Below are positions 35,608 to 44,927 of a stretch of 64,000 nt of DNA, one piece after another (position 1 is the stretch's first letter; the number at the start of each line of letters is the position of its first letter). A program made the position numbers and the translations under genes. This DNA comes from Bacillus cereus G9842 (lineage in GTDB: Bacteria; Bacillota; Bacilli; Bacillales; Bacillaceae_G): positions 3,510,001-3,574,000 of the forward strand of contig NC_011772.1 of assembly GCF_000021305.1 (NCBI RefSeq), read 5' to 3'. The notes under the pieces are model-generated. The model did no database searches, had not been told where the DNA came from, and saw only the letters and a program-made list of their open reading frames with translations.

Positions 35608-37460
35608 TTATGTTTCACCCGATCTATCTCTTCACTACGTTTCGCACTATTCCACTTCGACATATCTCCTACAAGATAGCCTGTTATACGGCGAATTCTT
35701 TCTATATTAGCCTCATCTTCATTCCCGCAACTTGGACATTCATTTCCAATAACCCCGTGATAACTACAGCACTTACAACGGTCAACAGGATGATTAATTG
35801 AACCGTATCCAACGCCATGTTCTGCCATGGCTTGTATAATTTGTTTTAATGCCTTTTTGTTATGCATCGCTGCTCCGTCCAGTTCAATATACGTAATGTG
35901 TCCTCCATTACAGAGAGCATGGAACGGGCCTTCTAAACGGATTTTATTTATCGCTTGAATGTTATAATAAACTGGAATATGGAATGAATTCGTATAGTAA
36001 TTATGGTTCGTTATACCGCTAATCACGCCAAATTCTTCTCTATCTTTTTTCACAAACTTTCCTGATAATCCTTCTGCTGGAGTTGCAATTATCGAGAAAT
36101 TTAGTTGATGTTCTTCTGTCGCTTTATCCATTCTATCTCTCATAAAGGAAATAATTTCGTACCCAAGTTTCCATGATTCTTCATCTTCCCCATGATGCTT
36201 TCCTGTTAAAGCTACTAAACATTCCGCAAGACCGATAAAACCAACACTTAACGTCCCTTGTTTTAAAATCGAAGCTACGGAGTCTTCAGGCTGCAATGCT
36301 TCTCCACCACGCCATACACCTTGTGAATATAAAAACTGAAAATCTCTTGCTCGCTTCGTACATTGATACGCAAATCTTTCTAATAACTGCTTAATTCCTA
36401 AATCTAAATAGTAGTTTAGCGCTTCAAAAAATGCTTCTTTTGAACCACTAATTAACGCTAATTTCACTAAGTTGATAGACGTAAATGATAAATTCCCTCT
36501 ACCAATCGCGGTTTCTTCTCCATGTATATTAGACATAACACGGGTACGACATCCCATGTAACATACTTCACTTTCTGGTCTTCCATCATAATGCACTGCA
36601 TTAAACGGAGCATCTAAAAATGAAAAGTTAGGGAATAATCGCTCTGCAGTTGTCTCTAATGCTAATTCAAATAAATCGTAATTCGGATCACTTTCTTCAA
36701 AATTCACACCTTTTTTCATCTTGAAAATTTGAATCGGAAAAATTGGTGTCTCTCCTTTACCAAGTCCAGCTTGTGTTGCTTTTAATAGTTGTTTAATTAA
36801 CATTCTTCCTTCTTTTGATGTATCTGTTCCGTAATTAATAGAAATAAACGGTACTTGTCCTCCGCCCCTACTATGCATACTATTCGAATTATGAACGAAA
36901 GCCTCACACGCTTGATACGTATCATTTTCCGTTTCTTTCCATGCAAATTCTTCTATTTGTTCTTTCGTAAGCGGATATGATTGTAATCGTTTTTTATGTC
37001 TCTCAATTGTTTTTCGTACATAAGGTGCTAAATCAATATCAAAGAGTGCAAACGATTGACCGCCATGCTGCATATTTTGATTCGCTTGAAAAATAATAGA
37101 CGAAAGAGCCAATGCACTTTTAATGTCTTGTGGTTGTCTCATATGTCCATGTCCAGTATGAAAACCGTTAGCAAGCATTTGCGCTAACGGAATTTGCGAA
37201 CAAGTCGTCGTTCCTGTCGCATAAAAATCTAAATCATGTGGATATAATATATTTTCATTTATCGCTTTTTTCACTTGATCTGACAATAAATTCTCAACAG
37301 CATAATATTTTGCACTCTCAGATGCGAATGTTCCCATTACACCCATTGGAGAGCGGCCGTCTACGTTTGCATTTTCTTGCATTAAATCTTGTTCATTGCC
37401 GTGGACTATCGTCTCGAACACTTTCATTAATTCTTCTCCACGTGTATTATTTTGTAACAT
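35604..37460 (-). CDS. nrdD: Anaerobic ribonucleoside-triphosphate reductase
   Basis: 618 residues. It reduces ribonucleotides to deoxyribonucleotides without oxygen. The C-terminal zinc site is CKCC...CPSCG, followed by the radical-loop region RITGYLVGD (glycyl radical site near the end). Two starts have good ribosome sites: 37460 (GGAGGG) and 37427 (GGAGAAG); the longer is given. Operon nrdD-nrdG with a 4-base overlap. The promoter region holds CTGTGA repeats that may bind an anaerobic regulator. Length is a little below E. coli NrdD, which carries a longer ATP-cone region. Confidence 0.94.
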   Translation of the reverse strand: MLQNNTRGEELMKVFETIVHGNEQDLMQENANVDGRSPMGVMGTFASESAKYYAVENLLSDQVKKAINENILYPHDLDFYATGTTTCSQIPLAQMLANGFHTGHGHMRQPQDIKSALALSSIIFQANQNMQHGGQSFALFDIDLAPYVRKTIERHKKRLQSYPLTKEQIEEFAWKETENDTYQACEAFVHNSNSMHSRGGGQVPFISINYGTDTSKEGRMLIKQLLKATQAGLGKGETPIFPIQIFKMKKGVNFEESDPNYDLFELALETTAERLFPNFSFLDAPFNAVHYDGRPESEVCYMGCRTRVMSNIHGEETAIGRGNLSFTSINLVKLALISGSKEAFFEALNYYLDLGIKQLLERFAYQCTKRARDFQFLYSQGVWRGGEALQPEDSVASILKQGTLSVGFIGLAECLVALTGKHHGEDEESWKLGYEIISFMRDRMDKATEEHQLNFSIIATPAEGLSGKFVKKDREEFGVISGITNHNYYTNSFHIPVYYNIQAINKIRLEGPFHALCNGGHITYIELDGAAMHNKKALKQIIQAMAEHGVGYGSINHPVDRCKCCSYHGVIGNECPSCGNEDEANIERIRRITGYLVGDMSKWNSAKRSEEIDRVKHK

Positions 37461-37527
37461 TTATAACCCTCCACCAATATGTTGTTGTCTTTTGATTAAA
37501 ATGTTACTACATATAGTCTTGCTGTTT

Positions 37528-37565
37528 CTGTGAGAAATGTAACATTACTGTGAAATTTTTTTCAC
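37528..37565. promoter_or_regulatory. Candidate anaerobic regulator sites upstream of nrdD
   Basis: Two direct CTGTGA(G/A)A motifs (37528 and 37548), 20 bases apart, the second part of a palindrome GTGAAA-TTTT-TTTCAC (37550-37565). They resemble ResD- or Fnr-type half sites; neither is a perfect match. They lie about 90 bases upstream of nrdD. Confidence 0.35.
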
Positions 37566-37685
37566 GAAATAATGAATTTTTCATTTACAAAAAAGAAATG
37601 TGCTCTTTACAAATGTATGGTACAATATACGGGAAAAACTCTTTTTACCCTTTATCAACACATTTGAATAAAGGAGACTGAACTT

Positions 37686-38282
37686 ATGGTTACTACATAT
37701 CTTTTATTTATCGTTGCCTACTTGCTTGGCTCGATTCCATTTGCACTAGTTGTTGGAAAAATTGGCTACGGAATCGATATTCGTGAGCACGGGAGCGGTA
37801 ATCTAGGCGGAACAAACACATTCCGTACATTAGGGAAAAAAGCAGGTTTTACCGTTACAATTGCTGACATTTTAAAAGGGACATTAGCAACAAGTCTACC
37901 AATGATTTTCGGATTAGATATTCACCCACTATGGTTCGGGTTAGCGGCTGTTCTTGGACATGTCTACCCGATCTTCGCGAAATTCCGTGGTGGTAAAGCA
38001 GTTGCAACTTCTGCTGGGGTGCTATTATGCTATTCACCAGTTGTTTTTGCAATATTGGCTGTTGTATTTTTCACCCTTTTATTTACAACAAGATACGTAT
38101 CACTTTCTTCTATGGTAACAGCAGTTGTTGCTGTTATTGCATCCATTGTTAGCGGGGATAAAATCTTCATTATTGCGATGTGTTTATTAGCAGGTATGGT
38201 TATTTATAAACACCGTGCAAATATCGGACGAATTATAAATAAAACTGAACCAAAAGCAAACTTTTCAAAAAAGCAAAAATAA
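37686..38282 (+). CDS. plsY: Acyl-phosphate:glycerol-3-phosphate acyltransferase
   Basis: 198 residues, five membrane segments, with the PlsY motifs [11 protein letters not shown] and [13 protein letters not shown]. It adds the first acyl chain to glycerol-3-phosphate in phospholipid synthesis, using acyl phosphate from PlsX. Start supported by AAAGGAG. In B. subtilis the same gene (yneS) lies beside parE, as in the neighbourhood here. Divergent from nrdD. Confidence 0.96.
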   Translation: MVTTYLLFIVAYLLGSIPFALVVGKIGYGIDIREHGSGNLGGTNTFRTLGKKAGFTVTIADILKGTLATSLPMIFGLDIHPLWFGLAAVLGHVYPIFAKFRGGKAVATSAGVLLCYSPVVFAILAVVFFTLLFTTRYVSLSSMVTAVVAVIASIVSGDKIFIIAMCLLAGMVIYKHRANIGRIINKTEPKANFSKKQK

Positions 38283-38297
38283 GATCGTAACCCACAT

Positions 38298-38350
38298 AAC
38301 GCAAAAAGAAAACGTGAAGCATATTAATAGCGTCTTTTTGCGTTATTTTT
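38298..38350 (+). terminator. Terminator of plsY
   Basis: 12-bp stem AACGCAAAAAGA / TCTTTTTGCGTT (38298-38309 with 38333-38344), then ATTTTTTA. Confidence 0.85.
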
Positions 38351-38390
38351 TATACTAAAGAAAAAGCAACATAACTTGGAGGAACTATAC

Positions 38391-38681
38391 ATGAATCTTT
38401 CCGTAACAAAAGAAGCAGCACAATGGTATAAAAATGAATTAAACTTACAATCAAATGAAACACTACGCTTTTTCGTACAATACGGTGGTTGCAGTACTGT
38501 GCAAAAAGGACTTTCTTTAGGTATTCGTAAAGATGATCCTGCACACCCTGCTGTTCAAATTCAAGAAGAAGGTATTAACTTCTTTATTGAAGGCGATGAT
38601 GAATGGTTCTTCGATGGACATAATTTATCTGTTACACTTCATGAAGGTGACGACTTCCCACAATTTAATTATGAAAAATAA
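38391..38681 (+). CDS. HesB/IscA-like family protein (YneR-like)
   Basis: 96 residues from the ATG at 38391, which has GGAGG 8 bases before it. HesB-like fold: LSVTKEAAQWYKNELNL at the start and FFVQYGGCSTVQKGLSLG in the middle. It has one Cys in that loop but lacks the C-terminal CGC of true IscA scaffolds, so an iron-sulfur carrier role is doubtful. The equivalent B. subtilis gene yneR is also next to plsY. Role unknown. Confidence 0.85.
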   Translation: MNLSVTKEAAQWYKNELNLQSNETLRFFVQYGGCSTVQKGLSLGIRKDDPAHPAVQIQEEGINFFIEGDDEWFFDGHNLSVTLHEGDDFPQFNYEK

Positions 38682-38712
38682 AAAAGCGCGGCTTCTGCCA
38701 CGCTTTTTTATT
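38681..38712 (+). terminator. Bidirectional terminator between convergent genes
   Basis: Stem AAAAAGCGCGGC / GCCACGCTTTTT (one mismatch; 38681-38692 with 38697-38708), 4-base loop. Confidence 0.85.
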
Positions 38713-39127
38713 TTTTCTTAATTTCCTCATATTTCGCATACCACTCAGGATATAACTTTTTAAATGATATAGGGCGGAACCCTTCTTTTTTCGCACAAAT
38801 ATTCGTCGTACTTGCAGTAATACAAAGATCACCATCACCATTATATATTTCATATCCATATACAACGCGAAGCGGGCTCACAGTATCGACCCATGTTTTT
38901 ACGATTGCCTTTTCTCCATAACGCATCGCTTTACGATATGAAATTTGTAAATCTAACACAGGAGAAATAATTCCTTCTTTCTCCATTTCAACATATGAAA
39001 AACCTAAATCTTGTATAAGTTTCGTGCGACCTAACTCAAGCCACACTAAGTAGTTTGAATGGTAAACAACACCCATTTGATCTGTTTCCGCATAACGGAT
39101 TTCAACTTCATGTTCTGCTACAAACAT
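38708..39127 (-). CDS. Hot-dog fold acyl-CoA thioesterase (YneP-like)
   Basis: 139 residues from the ATG at 39127. The 4HBT motif YAETDQMGVVYHSNYLVWLE near the N-terminus carries the catalytic Asp. Such enzymes hydrolyse acyl-CoA thioesters; the chain-length preference is not visible. A longer frame back to 39175 lacks a ribosome site. In B. subtilis yneP is part of the same citB-plsY cluster. Confidence 0.88.
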   Translation of the reverse strand: MFVAEHEVEIRYAETDQMGVVYHSNYLVWLELGRTKLIQDLGFSYVEMEKEGIISPVLDLQISYRKAMRYGEKAIVKTWVDTVSPLRVVYGYEIYNGDGDLCITASTTNICAKKEGFRPISFKKLYPEWYAKYEEIKKK

Positions 39128-39236
39128 ATGTATTCGCCTTCTTTCACTTCTGCTACCTTGCATACATTTAATCATAATACAGTAACATCAAAAATAAAAT
39201 AAAAACAGTGAATCTTTTACTGAAAGGAGCCAGCAT

Positions 39237-40529
39237 ATGATTCAAATTGTAACTGTTCGTAGTGGTGATAGCGTATATAGCTTGGCATCAAAATATGGAT
39301 CAACACCTGACGAAATAGTAAAAGACAATGGACTAAATCCAGCTGAAACGCTCGTTGTTGGTCAGGCACTTATCGTTAATACGAAAGGAAATAATTATTA
39401 TGTACAGCCTGGTGACAGCCTATATCGAATTTCTCAAACATATAATGTCCCCCTCGCTAGTTTAGCTAAAGTTAATAATTTATCTTTAAAATCTATTCTC
39501 CATGTCGGACAACAATTATATGTACCAAAAGGCACAAAACGAGCTGTAGAATCCATCGCTTATTTACAACCTTCAACTATACCGATTAAAGAGAGTTTAG
39601 TTAATGCGACACGCGCCATCAATCCATTTTTAACATACTTAGCCTATTTTAGTTTTGAGGCAAAAAGAGATGGCACATTAAAAGAACCTACTGAAACAGC
39701 TAAAATTGCTAATATTGCAACGCAAGGTAAAACAATCCCTATGCTCGTTATTACAAATATTGAAAATGGTAATTTCAGTGCCGATCTAACATCAGTTATT
39801 TTACGCGACGCAACGATTCAAAACAAATTTATTACTAACATTTTGCAAACAGCTGAAAAATATGGCATGCGAGACATTCATTTCGATTTCGAAAGTGTAG
39901 CACCTGAAGACCGCGAGGCGTATAATCGCTTTTTACGAAATGTAAAAACACGCTTACCTAGTGGGTACACATTGAGCACAACTCTCGTACCGAAAACAAG
40001 TTCCAATCAAAAGGGCAAATTTTTCGAAGCTCATGATTATAAAGCGCAAGGGCAAATTGTTGATTTCGTCGTCATTATGACATATGACTGGGGATGGCAG
40101 GGCGGGCCACCGATGGCGATTTCTCCTATCGGTCCAGTGAAAGAAGTACTTCAATATGCAAAATCTCAAATGCCTCCACAAAAAATTATGATGGGGCAAA
40201 ATTTATACGGGTTTGATTGGAAACTTCCATTTAAACAAGGAAATCCACCTGCAAAAGCAATTAGCTCCGTCGCAGCTGTTGCACTAGCTCGTAAATATAA
40301 TGTTCCTATTCGTTATGATTTCACAGCCCAAGCTCCTCATTTTAATTATTTTGATGAAAACGGCGTGCAACACGAAGTTTGGTTTGAAGATTCACGGTCT
40401 GTTCAAAGTAAATTCAATTTAATGAAAGAACAAGGTATAGGTGGTATTAGTTACTGGAAAATCGGTTTACCATTCCCGCAAAATTGGCGTTTACTCGTTG
40501 AAAATTTCACGATTACGAAAAAGGGCTGA
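39237..40529 (+). CDS. sleL: Spore cortex-lytic N-acetylglucosaminidase with two LysM domains
   Basis: 430 residues. Two LysM repeats (about 3-48 and 52-97) bind peptidoglycan; a GH18-type barrel follows (about 115-425) with the catalytic strand DIHFDFESV (acid Glu) and WGWQGGPPMA. Domain order and length fit SleL (YaaH), which cuts cortex fragments during germination. There is no signal peptide, in line with a protein made in the mother cell and placed on the forespore. Ribosome site GAAAGGAG. Strong terminator follows. Confidence 0.94.
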   Translation: MIQIVTVRSGDSVYSLASKYGSTPDEIVKDNGLNPAETLVVGQALIVNTKGNNYYVQPGDSLYRISQTYNVPLASLAKVNNLSLKSILHVGQQLYVPKGTKRAVESIAYLQPSTIPIKESLVNATRAINPFLTYLAYFSFEAKRDGTLKEPTETAKIANIATQGKTIPMLVITNIENGNFSADLTSVILRDATIQNKFITNILQTAEKYGMRDIHFDFESVAPEDREAYNRFLRNVKTRLPSGYTLSTTLVPKTSSNQKGKFFEAHDYKAQGQIVDFVVIMTYDWGWQGGPPMAISPIGPVKEVLQYAKSQMPPQKIMMGQNLYGFDWKLPFKQGNPPAKAISSVAAVALARKYNVPIRYDFTAQAPHFNYFDENGVQHEVWFEDSRSVQSKFNLMKEQGIGGISYWKIGLPFPQNWRLLVENFTITKKG

Positions 40530-40549
40530 CAAAAGTCAGCCCTTTTTTT
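40518..40549 (+). terminator. Terminator of sleL
   Basis: Perfect 13-bp stem AAAAAGGGCTGAC / GTCAGCCCTTTTT with a 4-base loop and T-run; the left arm overlaps the end of the gene. Confidence 0.93.
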
Positions 40550-40615
40550 CATATTACTGCTAAAAACTCATCTTTCATTTCCTCACAAAAAAGAAGAATG
40601 ATAACATTCTCCTTT

Positions 40616-40750
40616 TTAACCGTTATCAACAATCGGTTGTTTACCTGTTTGATCTTGCATTTGCTTTCCTTTATTTCCACCAGCTTTTTTCGATTGTGTT
40701 CCAATATGATTTGGTGCAAAGTCTTTTGAATTTTTTTTCGGATTACCCAT
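40616..40750 (-). CDS. sspN: Small acid-soluble spore protein N
   Basis: 44 residues: begins [19 protein letters not shown] and ends [11 protein letters not shown], matching the known SspN pattern, with the conserved start, the lysine/glycine-rich centre and the GQ/KxPI end. Minor forespore-specific protein. Start supported by AAGGAGG. A perfect palindrome lies just before the ribosome site. It shares the region with sspO and sspP, as in B. subtilis. Confidence 0.92.
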
Positions 40751-40763
40751 TACTATCGCCTCC

Positions 40764-40790
40764 TTAACACTAGTATCGTACTAGTGTTAA
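40764..40790 (-). promoter_or_regulatory. Perfect 12-bp palindrome before the sspN ribosome site
   Basis: TTAACACTAGTA, 3 bases, TACTAGTGTTAA. It ends 1 base from AAGGAGG of sspN on the minus strand and starts 3 bases after the FbpB-like stop. It has no T-run, so it is more likely an operator or a translation-affecting hairpin than a terminator. Confidence 0.6.
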
Positions 40791-40793
40791 GAA

Positions 40794-40937
40794 TTATTCA
40801 GCTTGCTTAAAAAGTTTCATTTCATAACGTTTTTCGATGCGCTCTTCAATGCGATCAATTGCATCACGATCGCTTAATAATTGTTGTTTATTTTCATTTA
40901 CAAGTTCTTCAAACGATTTACGGCGACTTCTTCTCAT
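40794..40937 (-). CDS. FbpB-like small basic protein (Fur_reg_FbpB family)
   Basis: 47 residues, beginning MRRSRRKSFEELVNENKQQ, with the coiled IEERIEKRYE end. This fits the Fur-regulated basic protein B-like family, whose B. subtilis member helps the iron-sparing small RNA FsrA. No Fur box of the TGATAATNATTATCA form was found upstream, so iron control is not shown here. Ribosome site GGGTGAA is weak to moderate. Confidence 0.8.
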   Translation of the reverse strand: MRRSRRKSFEELVNENKQQLLSDRDAIDRIEERIEKRYEMKLFKQAE

Positions 40938-41039
40938 GTTGTTCACCCTCTCTCCTTCGCTTTCTTATTACATAGTATGAGCAAACGAAAAACTCTTTAA
41001 TCAGATTTGTAAGAAAATTTTATGTTTTAGTACTCCTAA

Positions 41040-41077
41040 AAAAACTCTGTGTACAATATATTGCACACGGAGTTTTT
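41040..41077 (-). terminator. Terminator of the exonuclease gene
   Basis: 13-bp stem AAAAACTCTGTGT / ACACGGAGTTTTT (41040-41052 with 41065-41077, one wobble), T-run on the minus strand. Confidence 0.88.
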
Positions 41078-42033
41078 CATACTATAATATTTAAATACTC
41101 TTTCAACTTTTCATCTGCATTCATTTCATTTTCTTTATAATCATGAAACGCCTGTAACACAAAATCATACTGTTCTAAAATATAACTTTCTAATTTCATA
41201 ACATCCTCTAAGCTATTAAGCATAATTCTCGTATTACCAACTTCACTTTTTAACGCTGGTTCACATTTTAAGCTTGTACATATTTCTTTCACATCATCTT
41301 CTAATATTTCTGTTAATACATATTTCTTTCGCCCTTTTACCTTTACTCTCATAACCGGATAAAAAGCTTTTATATCTAAATAACTTCCTACATTCATACA
41401 ACGTAGCCATTCTACATTACGTTTATTACATACAAGCATTTCTTTCACCGCTTCGTATACCGCAGTTTCATCAAGCACAGCCTTATTTACTTTTCGGTTC
41501 CCTTCTTCTTCAATAGCTGCACACTTTTGATAAACAGCGGCACACGTAATACAATCGTCAAATGCATTATGAGAACTTAAACGAATGCCAAGCATTCGCT
41601 TTAACGTTTCAAGTTTATGATTAGGCGCATGCTTCATGTATTTCTTCGCTAAAAATACAGTATCAATTACTTTATTTTTAGGTTCAGGTAGCCCTAGCAT
41701 ATTTACATTACTTTTCAAAAAGCGCATATCAAAAGAAGCATTATGGGCCACAATAACATTTGTATGTAAAAATGCTAAAAATAAAGGTAACACTTCTTCA
41801 ATCGTCGGTGCATCTGAAACGCGATAATTAGTAATACCTGTTAAACTCGTTATTCGGTCCGGAATTGGCCGCTCTGGATTCACGTATGAAACAAATTGAT
41901 CTACTAATTCATGATTACGATATTTCACTGCTGCAACTTGAATAATTTTATCATTATAAGGGTTAAATCCTGTTGTTTCAAAATCAATTACAACATAATC
42001 TAACGGTAAGGATACATTCCCCACTCCATACAC
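41077..42033 (-). CDS. DEDDh 3'-5' exonuclease (DnaQ/PolC epsilon-like)
   Basis: 318 residues. DEDDh motifs: VVIDFETTG (Exo I, Asp and Glu), VAHNASFDMRFL (Exo II, Asp) and SSHNAFDDCITC (Exo III, His and Asp), within residues 10-180. The C-terminal about 130 residues have no known motif. Probably involved in DNA repair or RNA turnover; not a polymerase. The ATG is only 3 bases from GGAG, so the GTG nine bases on (42024) may be the real start. Confidence 0.88.
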   Translation of the reverse strand: MYGVGNVSLPLDYVVIDFETTGFNPYNDKIIQVAAVKYRNHELVDQFVSYVNPERPIPDRITSLTGITNYRVSDAPTIEEVLPLFLAFLHTNVIVAHNASFDMRFLKSNVNMLGLPEPKNKVIDTVFLAKKYMKHAPNHKLETLKRMLGIRLSSHNAFDDCITCAAVYQKCAAIEEEGNRKVNKAVLDETAVYEAVKEMLVCNKRNVEWLRCMNVGSYLDIKAFYPVMRVKVKGRKKYVLTEILEDDVKEICTSLKCEPALKSEVGNTRIMLNSLEDVMKLESYILEQYDFVLQAFHDYKENEMNADEKLKEYLNIIV

Positions 42034-42097
42034 TCCTTTATCTCTAAACGTTTATATTCCTTACATCATATCATGAAGTTATTACTACTTGAAAAAG

Positions 42098-42134
42098 AAA
42101 AGGCAGAAATGGGAACTCTCCACCTCTACCTTTT
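42098..42134 (-). terminator. Terminator of the thioredoxin-like gene
   Basis: Stem AAAAGGTAGA / TCTGCCTTTT on the minus strand (one G-U pair), then TCTTTTTC. Confidence 0.7.
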
Positions 42135-42139
42135 CACCA

Positions 42140-42715
42140 TTATTTTAATTTAGCAACTCTTTTCTCCATCTCTTTTTGCGTCATCGGCCCAATAAACTTA
42201 TCTTGAATGACACCTTTTGTATCTATAAAATACGAAGTTGGAATCGTAATTACTTTATACGCTGTTGTCACATCAATGTTCTTGTCCAATAAAATAGGAA
42301 AAGTAATTCCTTTTTCTTTAACAAAATTGCTTACCTTTTCTACTCCTCCACCTTTTTCTGAAGGCGTATAATTTATTGCTAAAATTTCTACGTTCTCTTT
42401 ATGTTCTTTATAGAAAGCTTCCATATCCGGCATTTCTTGCTGACATGGTCCACACCACGTTGCCCAAAAGTTTAAAATCACTTTCTTTCCTTTTAAATCC
42501 GATAACTTTACATTCGTTTCATCTAACTTCGTTAATTCAAAGTTTGGCGCACTCTTCCCTATTTCGATACCATTACTTGCAATCATCTCTTTCATAGCAG
42601 CTTCACTTTTTTCTTGCTCCCCTTGTACCGCCTGATCTTTTTTACCAAATTGTTCATAAGCTGCATATCCCGCTAAACAAAGTAACACTACAATAATCGT
42701 AAGCTTCCGCCACAT
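42140..42715 (-). CDS. Membrane-anchored thioredoxin-like thiol-disulfide oxidoreductase (YneN-like)
   Basis: 191 residues. One N-terminal membrane helix (about 5-22), a charged linker, then a TlpA/ResA-like thioredoxin domain with WATWCGPCQQEMPD (CXXC). It would act outside the membrane, reducing disulfides in proteins such as cytochromes or spore components. In B. subtilis yneN lies directly beside citB, matching its position near aconitase here. The ABC gene in between is an insertion relative to that order. Confidence 0.88.
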   Translation of the reverse strand: MWRKLTIIVVLLCLAGYAAYEQFGKKDQAVQGEQEKSEAAMKEMIASNGIEIGKSAPNFELTKLDETNVKLSDLKGKKVILNFWATWCGPCQQEMPDMEAFYKEHKENVEILAINYTPSEKGGGVEKVSNFVKEKGITFPILLDKNIDVTTAYKVITIPTSYFIDTKGVIQDKFIGPMTQKEMEKRVAKLK

Positions 42716-42967
42716 TTTATATCACCCTAACGTATTTATCTTCTTATTAACCTAATTACCCAAATACTATATACCTTATTTTAGCTTATACGGACGAGCT
42801 TGGAAATATTCACAGTCGAAATAATTAGAATATTCTTATTTAAAGTGAAATTTTTTCCTTTTTATCATATAATTAGAAAAATAAATGAAGTGTTACTTAT
42901 CTTCTTATGGACCCATTCACCTTTTTACTCTCGTAGTTATAAACCTACAACAAAAGGGGGATTTTTT

Positions 42968-43225
42968 ATGAATTCATTCGAAAAAACAACTTTATATATT
43001 CTTAGTTTTCTTTTATACCCAGTCGGTATTATTACATGGATCATTTCACTCTTTAGTAAAGACCTTAAAAAAAAGAAAGTAGGGCGTATTTGTCTTTACA
43101 TCTCTCTAGTCTCATTCGTCCTTTTCTTAATCCTTGGAATTGCAACTTTCCTTATGACTGCTACTTTTAACGTAGATCTAAATCATTCAGAATCTATCCA
43201 ATATCAAATAAATGATGTTGAATAA
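42968..43225 (+). CDS. Small two-span membrane protein of unknown function
   Basis: 85 residues from the ATG at 42968, which follows AGGGGG by 6 bases. Two membrane helices (about 9-27 and 40-62) flank a lysine-rich cytoplasmic loop (SKDLKKKKVGR); the acidic C-terminus ends NDVE outside or inside depending on topology. I recognise no family. It is convergent with the ABC gene and shares a terminator whose arms cover both stop codons. Confidence 0.75.
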   Translation: MNSFEKTTLYILSFLLYPVGIITWIISLFSKDLKKKKVGRICLYISLVSFVLFLILGIATFLMTATFNVDLNHSESIQYQINDVE

Positions 43226-43254
43226 AGATAAGGGCACTGCTCTTATCTTTATTC
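43220..43254. terminator. Bidirectional terminator overlapping two stop codons
   Basis: Perfect 13-bp stem (43220-43232 with 43242-43254), 9-base loop, A/T-rich arms; it overlaps the 3' ends of the two convergent genes. Confidence 0.75.
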
Positions 43255-44898
43255 ACATCTCTTGCAAAACGAATGACTATTTATTAATTTTTCAGGACTT
43301 CCACATGCAACAATACTTCCTTCTCTCATTATGACAACACGATCCGCTAGTATCACTTTCTCTACATCATGTGTTGCCACAATTCTCGTTACATCTCTTC
43401 CTAGTCCTTCAATCATATTCCAAACAGTTTCTTGATTACTCGGATCTAACCCCGCAGTCGGTTCATCTAAAATAATAAGATTCGGATTTGAACCAATTGC
43501 TCGTAATAATGCAAGACGTTTTCTTTCGCCTCCTGAAAACTCTTCACCGCTTTTATGTAGCACAGTTTGACTCCCTTCAGGTAACCCTCTAATAATCGGC
43601 GTTGCATTTATAAGTTCACTATTTTTTTCTAACTGATTTTCTAAACCCTCTTCCCCGAAATACATATTCTCTGTTACCGTCGTTCGGAAAAAACGAGGTT
43701 CTTGCCACACTGTAGTCATTCGAGCCTTTTGACCATAATAAACAACACTACCGTTAGATGGTTTATACAAACCTGTCATTAATTTTAAAAGCGTTGTTTT
43801 TCCTGCACCACTTTCTCCGACAATGATAACGAATTCACCAGGATTAATTTGCAAATCAATATTATGAATTCTGCATTTCTCTTCATCATTCTCCTGAAAT
43901 GAAACATTTGTTACTGTCATCCCCATCGCTCTTTCTACCTTACTATCTGCCACTCGTTTATCTAAAAAGGAAAAAATTCTATTTGCCGAAGCGACTGCAA
44001 CTTGTGTCATCATTAATAAATCGCCAACGTAACGGACTGGAAAAAAGAGCATTTCAATTGTGGCTAACACGGCAACAATTGAGCCAACTTCCATTTCTCC
44101 CTTCATTATTTTTTGCGAACCTATAATGAAAACAACGATATATGCCCCTGTTTCAATCACTGTTCCAACTACTCCAGTGCAGTGTTGCATCATCGTCTTC
44201 TTTACTTCCGATTTATAAGATTGTGCCGTTACTCCTTTAAATAAGCGAATAGCCCATTTTTCTTTTTGTAAACTACGTAAATCTTGTATACCCTTTACAA
44301 ACTGTGACACCATCTCTACAACACTCGATTGATTTTTTTGAGCAACGCTTGCAATATCTCTTACCTTTTTTCCCATCAGTATTGGAACAATTGTACTTAA
44401 AAATAAAAACGGAGTTACCCACAATATAAACTGTATATCTATATGTTGTAGTGCTATGAAAGCTCCAATAAATTGGGCAATAGCGTGTATATACTCTATT
44501 AATATAAAGCCATATAATCTGATCCAGTTCGGAATATCAGATACGACCCAAGTTTCTAACTCCCCTTGCTTGATCTTCTCACTCTCTTCAAACGGTAATG
44601 AGAAATAGTGACGCAATAATTCTATACGTTTCGTTTGTAATATACGTTGACTCGCTTTTGAACTTATATAATCAAATAGAAGATTGTTCGTCCACATCAA
44701 AAAGCGACTACCCGCAAACAAAGCTATATATAAATAGGCACTTCTTAACTCCCTTTGAATAAGATTGTCTACAATTACCCCCATGAAGATTGGACGCGAT
44801 AAGTTTAAAATAGCAGCTATAATTCCACTACAAATGGCTGCTATAACTAATATTTTCTCCTGTCGTAATGGTAACAATATTCTTTTATATTCTTTCAT
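43249..44898 (-). CDS. ABC transporter, fused permease and ATPase (exporter type)
   Basis: 549 residues from the ATG at 44898 (GGGGGAAA upstream); the longer frame to 44964 lies over the aconitase terminator. Residues 1-300 are the six-helix membrane domain; residues 330-549 the ATPase with Walker A GESGAGKTT, signature FSGGERKRLAL (FSGGE instead of LSGGQ) and Walker B LIILDEPTAGLDP. It should work as a homodimer, or as a heterodimer with a partner not in this window. The substrate is unknown. Confidence 0.9.
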   Translation of the reverse strand: MKEYKRILLPLRQEKILVIAAICSGIIAAILNLSRPIFMGVIVDNLIQRELRSAYLYIALFAGSRFLMWTNNLLFDYISSKASQRILQTKRIELLRHYFSLPFEESEKIKQGELETWVVSDIPNWIRLYGFILIEYIHAIAQFIGAFIALQHIDIQFILWVTPFLFLSTIVPILMGKKVRDIASVAQKNQSSVVEMVSQFVKGIQDLRSLQKEKWAIRLFKGVTAQSYKSEVKKTMMQHCTGVVGTVIETGAYIVVFIIGSQKIMKGEMEVGSIVAVLATIEMLFFPVRYVGDLLMMTQVAVASANRIFSFLDKRVADSKVERAMGMTVTNVSFQENDEEKCRIHNIDLQINPGEFVIIVGESGAGKTTLLKLMTGLYKPSNGSVVYYGQKARMTTVWQEPRFFRTTVTENMYFGEEGLENQLEKNSELINATPIIRGLPEGSQTVLHKSGEEFSGGERKRLALLRAIGSNPNLIILDEPTAGLDPSNQETVWNMIEGLGRDVTRIVATHDVEKVILADRVVIMREGSIVACGSPEKLINSHSFCKRCE

Positions 44899-44927
44899 GA
44901 CGTTTCCCCCATTTTTTATATTAAAAA

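Noticed and set aside
40938..41039. A Fur box before the FbpB-like gene
   Set aside because: No stretch resembling TGATAATNATTATCA was found, so iron control is not claimed.
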